Source of the DNA: Burkholderia sp. Nafp2/4-1b
Lineage (GTDB): Bacteria > Pseudomonadota > Gammaproteobacteria > Burkholderiales > Burkholderiaceae
Direction: 5' to 3'
Length of the DNA stretch: 64,000 bases
Assembly: GCF_003635165.1 (NCBI RefSeq)
Contig: NZ_ML058599.1
Span: 62,001-126,000, forward strand
A program made the position numbers and the translations under genes. Below are positions 50,004 to 58,858 of this stretch, piece after piece (the first letter of the stretch is position 1; each line of letters opens with the position of its first letter). Under the pieces are notes generated by a model. It was not told the DNA's origin and did not search any database. It saw only the letters and a list, made by a program, of their open reading frames with translations.

Positions 50004-52339
50004 ACGACACCCCCGACCTTGAGATAGAACTCATCCTCACGTTCGTCCGCTATCGCGTCGGGAATCTTGCCTTCGCTGCCGTTCGCATATACCCATTCGT
50101 GGATCGGCATTTGATCGAGCGCTCCGTATTCAAAGTATGTGGTGTACTTCTTGTTCGGGCTGGTATCGGGAATGCCGTCTCCCATTCTCCAATCCGCTTC
50201 AATACGCAGCGAACTCAGTTGCTTCTCCGACAAGTAGCAGAGGCCCACGGCAACGTCGTACGCGAGCGCCTTTTCTGCGTGTTCGGGGTTCGTCATCGTC
50301 GTCGAATGGTTCGTCGGGCTGTTGGTCGCACCACGATCGAGCCAGTCGACGATCTGCCTGTCGCGCCATTCCTTGTAGCCGTCGGGAATCGCACTTTTTC
50401 CGTCCTCGCCGATCACGTGACCGTCGCGGTCGAGCCATTCCGTGTTCAGCGTTCGACGTGCCTCCATTCGCATTAGTGCGCGATCCTCGTAGCGTTGCCC
50501 GGCCTCGGTTTCGGCTGTGCCTTGAGCGGCGCTGTCCTCGTTCTTCGGCTGGTACTGGTCGTACGGATCATCGGCTTGCTTGTCCGCGTCGGTCTTGCTC
50601 GCGTCGCGCCACGCAGCCGGCGGATCGTTGCCTTCGTTGAAGTCGCTTATCGCATCACCGTCCTTCGTTTCAACGGGCTTGCCGAATCGCAACGCCTTCG
50701 GTGGGAACGGTCCATCAAGCGCGGGCGCATCGGCGACCACCGTCCAGCCCTTCGGCGGATCGGCGTTCACGCGAAGCATGTTCAACGCCGAACTGATGCC
50801 GGTCGCGACGAACATGAGCGGCGCAGTCACCAGCGTCGCTGCGACGCCGAGAACAGACTCGTTTCCCTTGATCGCACCAACCAGATTGAATTTGGCCGGC
50901 GCCGATGGCGGATACCAGAAGCCTGGTTTCGTTCCTTGCTTGCCGTACCGCCAGTCGTCTTCCCAATATCGATATGGTTTCTGAATGCCAACGGGGAACC
51001 CGGACGCAAACACGCGCTGCGTCAAGATTCCCGCCGCGCCGATATCGCCCAGTTCATGCTTGCTGATCCCGCGCCAGCCGATGCCTTGGACGGTCACCGC
51101 CGAAATCACCTGATCGTGCGGACAGCAATACGCAGTGACGCGGCCATACGTCGAGCCATTCAAGCCATGACGCGCACGATCTTCTTGTGTCGCATATGAT
51201 CGATTGCTCGTCGGCGATACGCGCTCGTTGGCCATGTCTTCATCGACCCTGTCGGCGGGCAGTTCGCATGCTTTCCGAGCGCCGATAATCGACAGGAATT
51301 TGCCGAACGTCTTAGTGCGCGCTGCGTAGGTTTGCCGACCACGACGACCGCTGACATCCCTCGTCGCGCGTTGCGACCACGTATCCATGAACGTGTCGGA
51401 TTTGTACGGGCCGTCTGCGTTCGCCAGGCTATATGGCGCGTTAGCCAGCACGTAGGCATCTGCCACGCAGTGGCCCTTGCGCCCCCACAGATCGTCGACG
51501 TCGGGAAACGCATCACCGAAGAACGCGGCCGTGAGGCCAACGATGTTGCCCTGGCTGTGACACACGACGGTAATCGGTACGTCAGCCTGCATGCTCCGGA
51601 TCGATTCGATCAGCCTTGCCAGGCGCAATGCAGCGAGCACGCCGTACGCGCGGGGCGGCGCGCGGTAAAGCGGTCGATTGGTCGGATTGATGCCTTGCAC
51701 AGTCATCCAGCCCATCGTCCGATCATCGAGACCGCCATGCCAGAGATCAGGCAGGCTCGCGCAGCCATTCGTGAACGGGCCGCCTCCCCAATAGTCCTTT
51801 TCGTTCAGAAAGATCTTGTCGCCGTATTCCTTCAGCTCCGCTGCAGTCGCGCGATAACCCCACCGGAAGTGGATGACGGGTGAGAACGACGGATCGGGCT
51901 TGATGTAATAGTCAGCCAGCAATTCGGGATTCAAGAACCCATCCGGTGTCACGCTCTCCGTGTACTTGGCGGGCGTCAACTGCCCGGCATCGACACCGTG
52001 ATACATCATCTGATCGTCCAGCCGCCCGAGGCGCCGATTAAGCCCTTTGCACAGCCCTTCCTCCGCTGCCTCGAACCATTCGCCTTCGGAGTTCACCCCA
52101 TGCACGAAGATCACGATACCGGGCAAGGGCATTTGCTTGATGCAGATGAGCGGCGTGTTCTTCGCAAACATCGTTACGCCTTCGCCCCGACCGACGACGA
52201 TCGGTGGTGGCTCACGGCGCGATGCAACCGCCCTTGATGTATCGGGGTTCGCAGCGGATTCGCCCGCGAGCGAGTCTGCCGTCGGTCGCGGTTCGAGAAT
52301 CGAATCGGTCATCCAGACACCTGCATGTGCGTTAAACAT
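50000..52339 (-). CDS. tle3: type VI phospholipase effector Tle3 (DUF3274 lipase)
   Basis: 779 residues. An alpha/beta-hydrolase core: the oxyanion turn IVIFVHGVNSEGEWFEAAEE near residue 78 and the nucleophile elbow TVVCHSQGNIVGL near residue 260, with the serine in C-H-S-Q-G rather than the more usual G-x-S-x-G. AYVLANAPYSLAN and FHFRW-type segments are typical of the Tle3/DUF3274 group. Once delivered by the VgrG spike it would hydrolyse phospholipids in the periplasm of a target cell. The start at 52339 overlaps the vgrG stop; ATG at 52312 is an alternative. No immunity gene lies between vgrG and tle3. Notably AT-richer than its surroundings, consistent with an acquired module. Confidence 0.9.
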   Translation of the reverse strand: MFNAHAGVWMTDSILEPRPTADSLAGESAANPDTSRAVASRREPPPIVVGRGEGVTMFAKNTPLICIKQMPLPGIVIFVHGVNSEGEWFEAAEEGLCKGLNRRLGRLDDQMMYHGVDAGQLTPAKYTESVTPDGFLNPELLADYYIKPDPSFSPVIHFRWGYRATAAELKEYGDKIFLNEKDYWGGGPFTNGCASLPDLWHGGLDDRTMGWMTVQGINPTNRPLYRAPPRAYGVLAALRLARLIESIRSMQADVPITVVCHSQGNIVGLTAAFFGDAFPDVDDLWGRKGHCVADAYVLANAPYSLANADGPYKSDTFMDTWSQRATRDVSGRRGRQTYAARTKTFGKFLSIIGARKACELPADRVDEDMANERVSPTSNRSYATQEDRARHGLNGSTYGRVTAYCCPHDQVISAVTVQGIGWRGISKHELGDIGAAGILTQRVFASGFPVGIQKPYRYWEDDWRYGKQGTKPGFWYPPSAPAKFNLVGAIKGNESVLGVAATLVTAPLMFVATGISSALNMLRVNADPPKGWTVVADAPALDGPFPPKALRFGKPVETKDGDAISDFNEGNDPPAAWRDASKTDADKQADDPYDQYQPKNEDSAAQGTAETEAGQRYEDRALMRMEARRTLNTEWLDRDGHVIGEDGKSAIPDGYKEWRDRQIVDWLDRGATNSPTNHSTTMTNPEHAEKALAYDVAVGLCYLSEKQLSSLRIEADWRMGDGIPDTSPNKKYTTYFEYGALDQMPIHEWVYANGSEGKIPDAIADEREDEFYLKVGGVV

Positions 52340-55100
52340 TCTTCTTGATGAACTTCACCGCCAGTTTCTCGAACTGGTCTGTATCGACCGCCGGTAGTTC
52401 GCCGGCCGCGTCTCCGATCAAGTCCGACAGCGCACCGGAAGCCTTGTGAATCCGCCCGTCGAATCCCGCAGCTGCATTGCCATCCGAAGCCCGAACCAGC
52501 TTAGGCACTCGGCCAAGCGTGCCCTGACCAAACGCCGGCATGTCCGCGGTCATGCTGGCGGGACCATCCCAAGCATGCCCCGCCGACTTCACCGCGAATG
52601 TGCCGGGGCAGCCGAGCTCGATATCGCCGCCGCTCAGCTTGAGATATGCGCCGCCGGACGTGACGAGCACGACTTCATCGCTTGCCGTACCGACCAGCCG
52701 TCCACCGGCCGCAGTCAATTGAATGTTCTTCGCCGAATCGATACGCGTGTCGTCGTTTTGCGACTGGAGCGTGACCATCCCCTGGTTCGCAATTGCCGAC
52801 ACGCCTTCGCCGTGCGCGAACATCGCGACGCCGCGACCGGCATGCAGATTGATGCGCTCGCCGCTGGTGACCTGCACGTGCTGCTGCGCGATCTGATCGA
52901 TGTTCTCGCCCGCATACATGACGTGCGTCTTGGGCGTGACGTTGAGCGATCCCGACTGCGCGCCGAACGCGAGCAATGCCGGCGCGGCGTTGGTCGAACC
53001 GGGGTGCGTATCGCCCGGCGTCCAGTTCCGGAAGGCATCCGCAACGTTGTCCTGACCTGCGGTATCGGCAGATTGCCCGCCGTGCTGGCCGGCATAGTCG
53101 CCGAGAGATTTGAAGAGCTCCGTGCATTGATCGAGCAGCCGAATCAGTTCTTCTCGATCGAGCTGACCGCCCTTGGCCTGTGTGCGCGCATAGGTGGACA
53201 ACAGGATGCCCCGGGCAGCGCGCAACGCCGCAGCGGCATCGGTGCGCAATTCCGCGCCTTCACCGCGATCCGTCCCGTGTCCGTTTTCCCGCGGATGCGT
53301 CAGATGCCCGAGATTCAGTTGGGTATGCGCATGTTCGCTAGCCAGCTGCACCGAAATTTGCGACGGAGTATCGTCGAGACGAAGCTGGTTATAACGCCGA
53401 CCGTTGATTTCCTTGGTCTTGATGCCCGACAGGAAGCGGTTGCCGGGGAGTGCGCCGGTATGGCTGAACGCCACGGGCGGATTCGCCCCGTTGCTCAATA
53501 CCCCGATGATGATCAGCCGGTCAGGGTCGCCTGACAGGCATCCCAACAGCACTTCCATACCGACGCGCGGCAGGAACAGCGCGCCGAAATTGCCGCCCGC
53601 GAGACTTGTCCCGACGCGAATCGGCGCACTGTCGCCGGCTCGACCATTCGTTCCGACGCCGTGCGCGTGCGCGTGATCGGCCGGATCGTAGCCGTGAATT
53701 TGCACGCGTACGCGGCCGGCTTCGTCGCAAAATACTTCCTCGCCCTGTGTGCCGACGATCGTGCCGGTCAGCAGGTGAACCGGCGGCACATCGACCTTCG
53801 GATCGTAGGCGGGCTTGAGCGGCACGCCGCGTCGCACGCAGGTGAAGCGATTCTCGTAGCGCGTGTCGGTTTGCTCCGATAGATCGGCAGGTGTTGGTCC
53901 GACGGTTCGCGTCAGGTTCTGGCTCGCCGCTAACAGCCCGTGCACGCGCCCCGCCAGCTGCTTCGGCAGGTTGTTCCAGATATCGTGTCGAACCGACGTG
54001 ACGACGAACTGACGATGATCGACCGGCTTCATGTCGAGCTCCGGGTCGCCCGTCAGCGTGAACCAGTGGCCGACCGGCAGATCACGAACGCTGCTGATCC
54101 CGTCGTAATGTTCGGCTTCGAACTGATGAGCCAGTATCCGGTCGTGCGTGATGCGGTTGTGGTCGTTCCACGAATCGCCGACATGCGGGATGTCGATCGC
54201 GACGTCGGTCAGCAACCGTGCAAGATCGTTTCCGGATTCACCCTGCTCGATGCCGGTGACTGCCGTGGAATCGTCCATACGGGCCGACTTGTAATCCCAC
54301 GACGGGCGGCGGACCTTGCCGGACGACAGGCGCTGGGCGTGCGCGAAAAGCGTTACCGTGTCGCGGAGTTCGACGCCGGCATCGCGCGGATGAAGACGCA
54401 GGATGCCGGCCGGTGCTTCCTCCAGTCGATGCGGATCGTCGCAAAACACGAGCGTATGAATCGGCCACTCGTCGGGCATGCTGCGCGCCGAGTTCGTCGG
54501 CGCGACCTTCGCGAAGAACGTCATGCCTTCCCGACGCAGCAAGCGCCGGATGAAGCGGGCGTCCGACTCGTTGACCTGCCGCGTGAGTTCGCGCACCGGA
54601 TAGCGATCGGTCTGCAATGCGGACAGGTCGAAGTCGAAGGCGCGCACGAGCGCGTGGCTGCGCAACTTCCACTCGTTCATCAGCGTCGCCAGGATTTCCA
54701 CGACGGTGCGCGATCGGAACAGGCGAGCGTTCGTGCGGCGGTCCATCAACGACAGCGCGTCGCACACGTGCAATTGATAGACGGTCAGTTCGCCATCGGA
54801 TTGACCGGTCCGCACTTCGCTCACGATCGCATTGATCGTCCGGATGCTGCCCCGATCGGTCGTCAGCCGGAGCGAAACGGGCAGGCCGAGAAACAGCGTG
54901 GGCGTCAGATGATCGTAGGTCGATACGCAGGTCAATTGCCCATCGATACCCGATATCAGCCCTTCGCGGATATCGGCATGATGGAGCGCAAGCAGGTGGC
55001 CGACTTCGCGTTGGGCCCGGCCGAAATGGAGATCGACTGGCCGCGCGGTTCCGCTTATCAGACCAGACGCAAATTCCCGGAATGTTCGTGCTATCGACAT
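52332..55100 (-). CDS. vgrG: VgrG spike protein, type VI secretion
   Basis: 922 residues. The N-terminal gp27-like part (HLLALHHADIREGLISGIDG, LVFCDDPHRLEEAP, TRQVNESDARFIRRLLRREG) is followed by a gp5-type OB-fold at about residues 430-540 (VFCDEAGRVRVQIHGYDPAD, APIRVGTSLAGGNFGALFLP). The DUF2345 beta-helix at about 600-790 contains INLHAGRGVAMFAHGEGVSA, IDSAKNIQLTAAGGR and LKLSGGDIELGCPGTF. A further C-terminal tail of about 80 residues ends EKLAVKFIKKNV and may receive the effector or adaptor. The start at 55100 has a GAG-rich leader. It heads the operon vgrG-tle3-tla3-PAAR-KorA-like-unknown. No hcp or core T6SS genes are in the window. Confidence 0.97.
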   Translation of the reverse strand: MSIARTFREFASGLISGTARPVDLHFGRAQREVGHLLALHHADIREGLISGIDGQLTCVSTYDHLTPTLFLGLPVSLRLTTDRGSIRTINAIVSEVRTGQSDGELTVYQLHVCDALSLMDRRTNARLFRSRTVVEILATLMNEWKLRSHALVRAFDFDLSALQTDRYPVRELTRQVNESDARFIRRLLRREGMTFFAKVAPTNSARSMPDEWPIHTLVFCDDPHRLEEAPAGILRLHPRDAGVELRDTVTLFAHAQRLSSGKVRRPSWDYKSARMDDSTAVTGIEQGESGNDLARLLTDVAIDIPHVGDSWNDHNRITHDRILAHQFEAEHYDGISSVRDLPVGHWFTLTGDPELDMKPVDHRQFVVTSVRHDIWNNLPKQLAGRVHGLLAASQNLTRTVGPTPADLSEQTDTRYENRFTCVRRGVPLKPAYDPKVDVPPVHLLTGTIVGTQGEEVFCDEAGRVRVQIHGYDPADHAHAHGVGTNGRAGDSAPIRVGTSLAGGNFGALFLPRVGMEVLLGCLSGDPDRLIIIGVLSNGANPPVAFSHTGALPGNRFLSGIKTKEINGRRYNQLRLDDTPSQISVQLASEHAHTQLNLGHLTHPRENGHGTDRGEGAELRTDAAAALRAARGILLSTYARTQAKGGQLDREELIRLLDQCTELFKSLGDYAGQHGGQSADTAGQDNVADAFRNWTPGDTHPGSTNAAPALLAFGAQSGSLNVTPKTHVMYAGENIDQIAQQHVQVTSGERINLHAGRGVAMFAHGEGVSAIANQGMVTLQSQNDDTRIDSAKNIQLTAAGGRLVGTASDEVVLVTSGGAYLKLSGGDIELGCPGTFAVKSAGHAWDGPASMTADMPAFGQGTLGRVPKLVRASDGNAAAGFDGRIHKASGALSDLIGDAAGELPAVDTDQFEKLAVKFIKKNV

Positions 55101-55889
55101 CGTCGTAATCTCATTGTTGTTGTATTGGATTTGGATTAGTTCGAAATGGAAGGTCGATGCAATCAAAGGCAGTCGACTCGAAAACCCGGGTCGAGAATAT
55201 CAAGTCTGTCTGTCTCGATAAATGAATTTTTATTTTGAGATGATGTGGCGAGCTATTGGAAACAGTATTTTGCTTTGTTGGTAATCAGATTGATTTTTGA
55301 AAACCTATATGTCGAATGCTGGTGGCAGCTATTAAGCGCTCACTCTGCTGGACGTGGGGATGTGGTGGCGTTGTTTTCATCGAATTTAACTAGGTCACGA
55401 TTATTTTGAATAGGATCTGTCTTATATCGACGCGAATCGCGGCACATTGCGTTTTCGGAAAAGATGCGAACCTACGGCGGACACGTGACGAGCTCCCACG
55501 AGAAAAAGGGCCGGGTCGTTGCTGTGCGCGTGTCGCCACGCACCGGAAATCGCGATGTCTATGAGGGATTCCCCCGTACCGCGTGAATAAGCGCCACTAC
55601 AAAGCTGCGCCCGTCCGCACAGCGCTTCTCTGTCGATACTCGCGCCTGCCGCCCCCGATTATTTGCATTTCGCGAATGTCGCGTTCGCCGGTTGTTCCAT
55701 ACCCGATCCGCATCGGCGCACCTATCGTTCGGGCGTCGGCTGATTGAATTCGACGCCTGCAACCGGAACGGCGGCCGCCACTTCCCCGCGACTCACGTCG
55801 CGTCGCACCCCCAACACAACGGACCTGGCTGATCCACGAACGCTCCGGCGCGCGCAGGCAGACCAGTCCACGGAGACACGGAGACAGAC
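55101..55889. other. 789-base gap upstream of vgrG, AT-rich segment, no supported gene
   Basis: From about 55140 to 55450 the DNA is markedly richer in A and T than anywhere near it (for instance GAATTTTTATTTTGAGATG). It lies directly in front of vgrG. Short reverse ORFs in the second half are arginine-rich and unconvincing. The stretch likely contains the vgrG promoter and marks the edge of the T6SS island. The MFS promoter lies at its right end. Confidence 0.6.
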
Positions 55890-57140
55890 ATGAAAGCAAA
55901 CGAGTGGGATACCGCCTACGAGTGGAAGGCGGTGACGCTGCTGGCGCTCGGTTTCGGGCTGGTCGGCCTTGACCGCTGGCTCATCGCGCCGCTGTTCCCT
56001 TCGATCATGAAGGACCTGCACCTGACCGCGCAGGACGTGGGCAACTGCATCGGCGTGCTCGGCCTGTCGTGGGGCATCTTCGCGGCGCTGATGGGCGGCA
56101 TCTCGGACAAGATTGGCCGTCGCAAGGTGCTGATTCCCGCCATCGTGTTGTTCTCGCTGCTGTCCGGCTTCTCGGGCCTCGCGGGCGGGTTGCTCGGCCT
56201 GATCGCGATCCGCGGGCTGATGGGCGTCGCCGAAGGCTCGTTCTGCCCGACCAGCTTCGCGGCCACCGCCGACGCATCGCATCCGCGGCGGCGCGGCCTG
56301 AACCTCGGGCTGCAGCAAAGCGGCTTCGCGCTGTTCGGGCTCGCGCTGTCGCCGATCATCGCGACGCAGTTGCTCAACTACGTGTCGTGGCGCTGGGTGT
56401 TCGCGCTCGTGGCCGTTCCCGGGCTGATCCTCGGCGCGATCATGTTCTTCGTGATCCGCGAACCGAAGCGCGCGAAAGACATCGTGTCGGAACACGCGCC
56501 GGCGTCGCTCGGTCATGTGCTCAAGAGCCGCAACATCCTCGTCGCGATGGCGGCATTGTGCTGCGCGATGACGGGCGTGTTTGTGCTCGGCGCGCTGCTG
56601 CCGCTGTACCTGACGGATTACCTGGCGCTCGATACGCAGAAGATGGGGCTCGTCGTGTCGGCGATCGGCTTCGGCGGTTTTCTCGGGCAGTTCGGGCTGC
56701 CGGGTCTCTCCGACCTGGTGGGCCGCCGCCTCGCGAGCATCGTCGGCTTCGCGGGCACGGCCGTGATGCTCTACATTTTCCGCGGCCTCGGCCCGCAGCC
56801 GGTCACGCTGTTCGTCGTGCTGTTCGTCGCATCGTTCTTCACGCTCGGGCTCGTATCGCTGCTATCGGGGCCGGTCGCGACCGAAGCCGCGCCAATCGGT
56901 CTCGTGTCGACGTCCATCGGCGTGGTGGTCGGCTGCGGCGAGATCTTCGGCGGCGGCATCGCGCCGGCGCTGGGCGGCTACGTTGCCGCGCACTTCGGGA
57001 TCCAGAACATTCTGTGGCTGCCGATGTGCGCGGTGCTGCTCGGTATCGTGGTCAGCATGCTGCTGCGGGAAACGGCGCCGGCCGTGCTGCAGCGCCGCGT
57101 AGGTGTGCAGCCGGAGCTGACGGCCGGCAAGCAGCCGTGA
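55890..57140 (+). CDS. MFS transporter
   Basis: 416 residues with twelve predicted helices. The loop 2-3 signature GGISDKIGRRKVLIPAIVLF and the loop 8-9 copy LSDLVGRRLASIVGF identify a major facilitator, and LVGLDRWLIAPLFPSIMKDL is typical of the aromatic-acid/anion symporter side of the family. It sits in the inner membrane and probably imports an aromatic acid, exchanging with protons. It is the first gene on the + strand before the LysR and hydroquinone genes, and lies 138 bases upstream of the regulator. The substrate is inferred from context: a precursor of hydroquinone. Confidence 0.93.
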   Translation: MKANEWDTAYEWKAVTLLALGFGLVGLDRWLIAPLFPSIMKDLHLTAQDVGNCIGVLGLSWGIFAALMGGISDKIGRRKVLIPAIVLFSLLSGFSGLAGGLLGLIAIRGLMGVAEGSFCPTSFAATADASHPRRRGLNLGLQQSGFALFGLALSPIIATQLLNYVSWRWVFALVAVPGLILGAIMFFVIREPKRAKDIVSEHAPASLGHVLKSRNILVAMAALCCAMTGVFVLGALLPLYLTDYLALDTQKMGLVVSAIGFGGFLGQFGLPGLSDLVGRRLASIVGFAGTAVMLYIFRGLGPQPVTLFVVLFVASFFTLGLVSLLSGPVATEAAPIGLVSTSIGVVVGCGEIFGGGIAPALGGYVAAHFGIQNILWLPMCAVLLGIVVSMLLRETAPAVLQRRVGVQPELTAGKQP

Positions 57141-57278
57141 CGTGCGGGCCGGTGTTCCCGGCGCCGGGCCGCCTGCGCGATTGACACCTGTCCGGTGACA
57201 GAGTGACCGCTTTCGCATGACCCAACCGGCCGGCGGCTCCGGTTAGACTGCCGGTTTCCCATTCAGGAAGGGTGCGGT

Positions 57279-58208
57279 ATGGACCGGTTTCTGAGCATCG
57301 AGGCATTCGTCAGGGTAGCGGAAGCGAGCAGTTTCGCGGAAGCGGCGCGGCAGCTTGGGGTCACCAGTTCGGTCGTGACGAACCGCATCCAGCAGCTGGA
57401 GAAGTTCGTCAACGCGCCGCTGTTCCATCGCAGCACGCGCCACGTTCGGCTGTCCGAAGTGGGCGAGACCTTCTACCGCGAATGCGCGGAAGTGGTCGGG
57501 CGCGTCAACGAGCTGACCGACCAGATGCGCGAGCTGCGCGCGACGCCCACCGGGCGGCTGCGCATCCAGATGCTGCCCGGCTTCGCGCTCGATCACTTCG
57601 GCGTGCCGCTCGCCGAATTCAACCGCCGCTACCCGGGCATCCAGCTCGACATCATCGTCAATGATCGCGTCGTCGACCCTGTCGAAGAAGGGTTCGACAT
57701 CGCGTTCCAGATCTTCCCGCCGATTTCCGAGTCGCTGATCGAGCGGCGCCTGTTCGTGGTGCGGCGCCTGTTCTGCGCGTCGCCCGCGTACCTCGAAGCG
57801 CATGGTGCGCCACAACATCCGCGCGAATTGCTGCAGCACACCACGGCGCTTTATTCGGGTTATCCATCACGCAATCGCTGGACGCTGACGCGTGGCGACG
57901 AAGTCGTCGAAATGGAGCTGCCCGGCATGATCCGCTCGAACTCCGTGCACCTGCTGCGCGAGTACGCGCTAACGGGCGGCGGCGTCGTGTGCCTGCCCAC
58001 GCTGGTCGCGAGCGATGCGCTCGTCGCCGGCCGCCTGGTGCCGATTCTTACGGAGTTCGAGATCGCGCCGCTGAGCTTCGCGGCCGTTTATCCCGCAACG
58101 CAGCGACAGGCATTGAAGGTGAAGGCGCTGGTCGAATTCCTCGCCGAATACATCGGCGATGAATCGCCGTGGGACCGTCCGCTGCTGGAGCGCGGCTGGG
58201 TCCGCTGA
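57279..58208 (+). CDS. LysR-family regulator of the hydroquinone genes
   Basis: 309 residues. The helix-turn-helix domain (FVRVAEASSFAEAARQLGVT, then SSVVTNRIQQLEKFVNAPLF) covers residues 8-60. The effector domain (GRLRIQMLPGFALDHFGVPL, FDIAFQIFPPISESLIERRL) belongs to the common LTTR class. It is on the same strand and 114 bases before the small subunit of hydroquinone dioxygenase, and an inverted repeat lies between, so it likely activates the catabolic genes, as PnpR does in p-nitrophenol clusters. The inducer is unknown. Confidence 0.92.
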   Translation: MDRFLSIEAFVRVAEASSFAEAARQLGVTSSVVTNRIQQLEKFVNAPLFHRSTRHVRLSEVGETFYRECAEVVGRVNELTDQMRELRATPTGRLRIQMLPGFALDHFGVPLAEFNRRYPGIQLDIIVNDRVVDPVEEGFDIAFQIFPPISESLIERRLFVVRRLFCASPAYLEAHGAPQHPRELLQHTTALYSGYPSRNRWTLTRGDEVVEMELPGMIRSNSVHLLREYALTGGGVVCLPTLVASDALVAGRLVPILTEFEIAPLSFAAVYPATQRQALKVKALVEFLAEYIGDESPWDRPLLERGWVR

Positions 58209-58285
58209 GCGCGGCGATTATTCGCGAAACGCAAATGCCGTAATCGCGGTCCGTTGCCTTGTTGACGGGCGCCCTCGCCCCTAAA

Positions 58286-58309
58286 GTTGAATCCAACAAG
58301 CGGTTCAAC
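58286..58309 (+). promoter_or_regulatory. inverted repeat before the hydroquinone dioxygenase operon, candidate LysR site
   Basis: GTTGAA and TTCAAC are exact inverted copies with a 12-base spacer, ending a few bases before the GGAG ribosome-binding site. LysR sites often have such T-N11-A-like dyads, but this position is close to the start, so it could also shape the leader RNA. Confidence 0.35.
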
Positions 58310-58322
58310 TCAGGAGACAGCA

Positions 58323-58817
58323 ATGACCGACACGGCATTCCACACCGTCTTTGGCTCGCTCGACGGCTACACCCGGGGCGAGATCGAAATCACCAGCGGC
58401 AGCGCGAAGCACTACGCGTTCTCGAACGTCTTCGATATCGCATCGAAGTCGGCCCCGTACGAGAAAGTCGTCGCCGGCAAGAACCTCGAATACGTGATCG
58501 AAGTGCTGCGCACCGACGGCCAGTCGCCGTGGTTCGCGTGCGCGCACGACGAGTTCGCGATCCAGATGGATGGCGAAGTCCGCATCGAATTCATCAAGCT
58601 CGACAACCCGCCGACCACCGGCCGCGGCACCGTCAGCGCCGGCACGCAGCCGGCGGGCCGCGAGATGGGTTACGTCGTGCTGCGCAAGGGGCACCAGGCA
58701 TTGCTGCCGGCCGGCTGCGCGTATCGCTTCGCCGCCAGCAAGCCGGGCGTTGCGCTCGTGCAGACCGTGCTCGGCGAGCTGTCCGTCGAGAAGTGGGCCG
58801 ATATCTGCCTGCACTGA
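58323..58817 (+). CDS. hydroquinone 1,2-dioxygenase, small subunit (PnpC/HapC-like)
   Basis: 164 residues, the size of the small subunit of the two-component hydroquinone dioxygenases. This type II hydroquinone dioxygenase uses non-haem Fe(II) to cleave hydroquinone to 4-hydroxymuconic semialdehyde. The protein is cupin-like: LEYVIEVLRTDGQSPWFACA, HDEFAIQMDGEVRIEFIKLD, and GYVVLRKGHQALLPAGCAYR. The small subunit lacks a complete iron site in other species, and I cannot see one here. The ATG at 58323 has GGAGACAG upstream. The large subunit follows 41 bases later, so they are co-transcribed. Confidence rests on the full gene order pnpC-D-E-F-G as much as on sequence. Confidence 0.88.
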   Translation: MTDTAFHTVFGSLDGYTRGEIEITSGSAKHYAFSNVFDIASKSAPYEKVVAGKNLEYVIEVLRTDGQSPWFACAHDEFAIQMDGEVRIEFIKLDNPPTTGRGTVSAGTQPAGREMGYVVLRKGHQALLPAGCAYRFAASKPGVALVQTVLGELSVEKWADICLH

Positions 58818-58858
58818 CCGATCCAAGCGCCCCATTCAAATATTCCTGGAGACACTTC

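Noticed and set aside
55559..55899. Reverse-strand ORFs between vgrG and the MFS gene
   Set aside because: Arginine-rich, without a homologue I recognise, and overlapping the promoter of the MFS gene.
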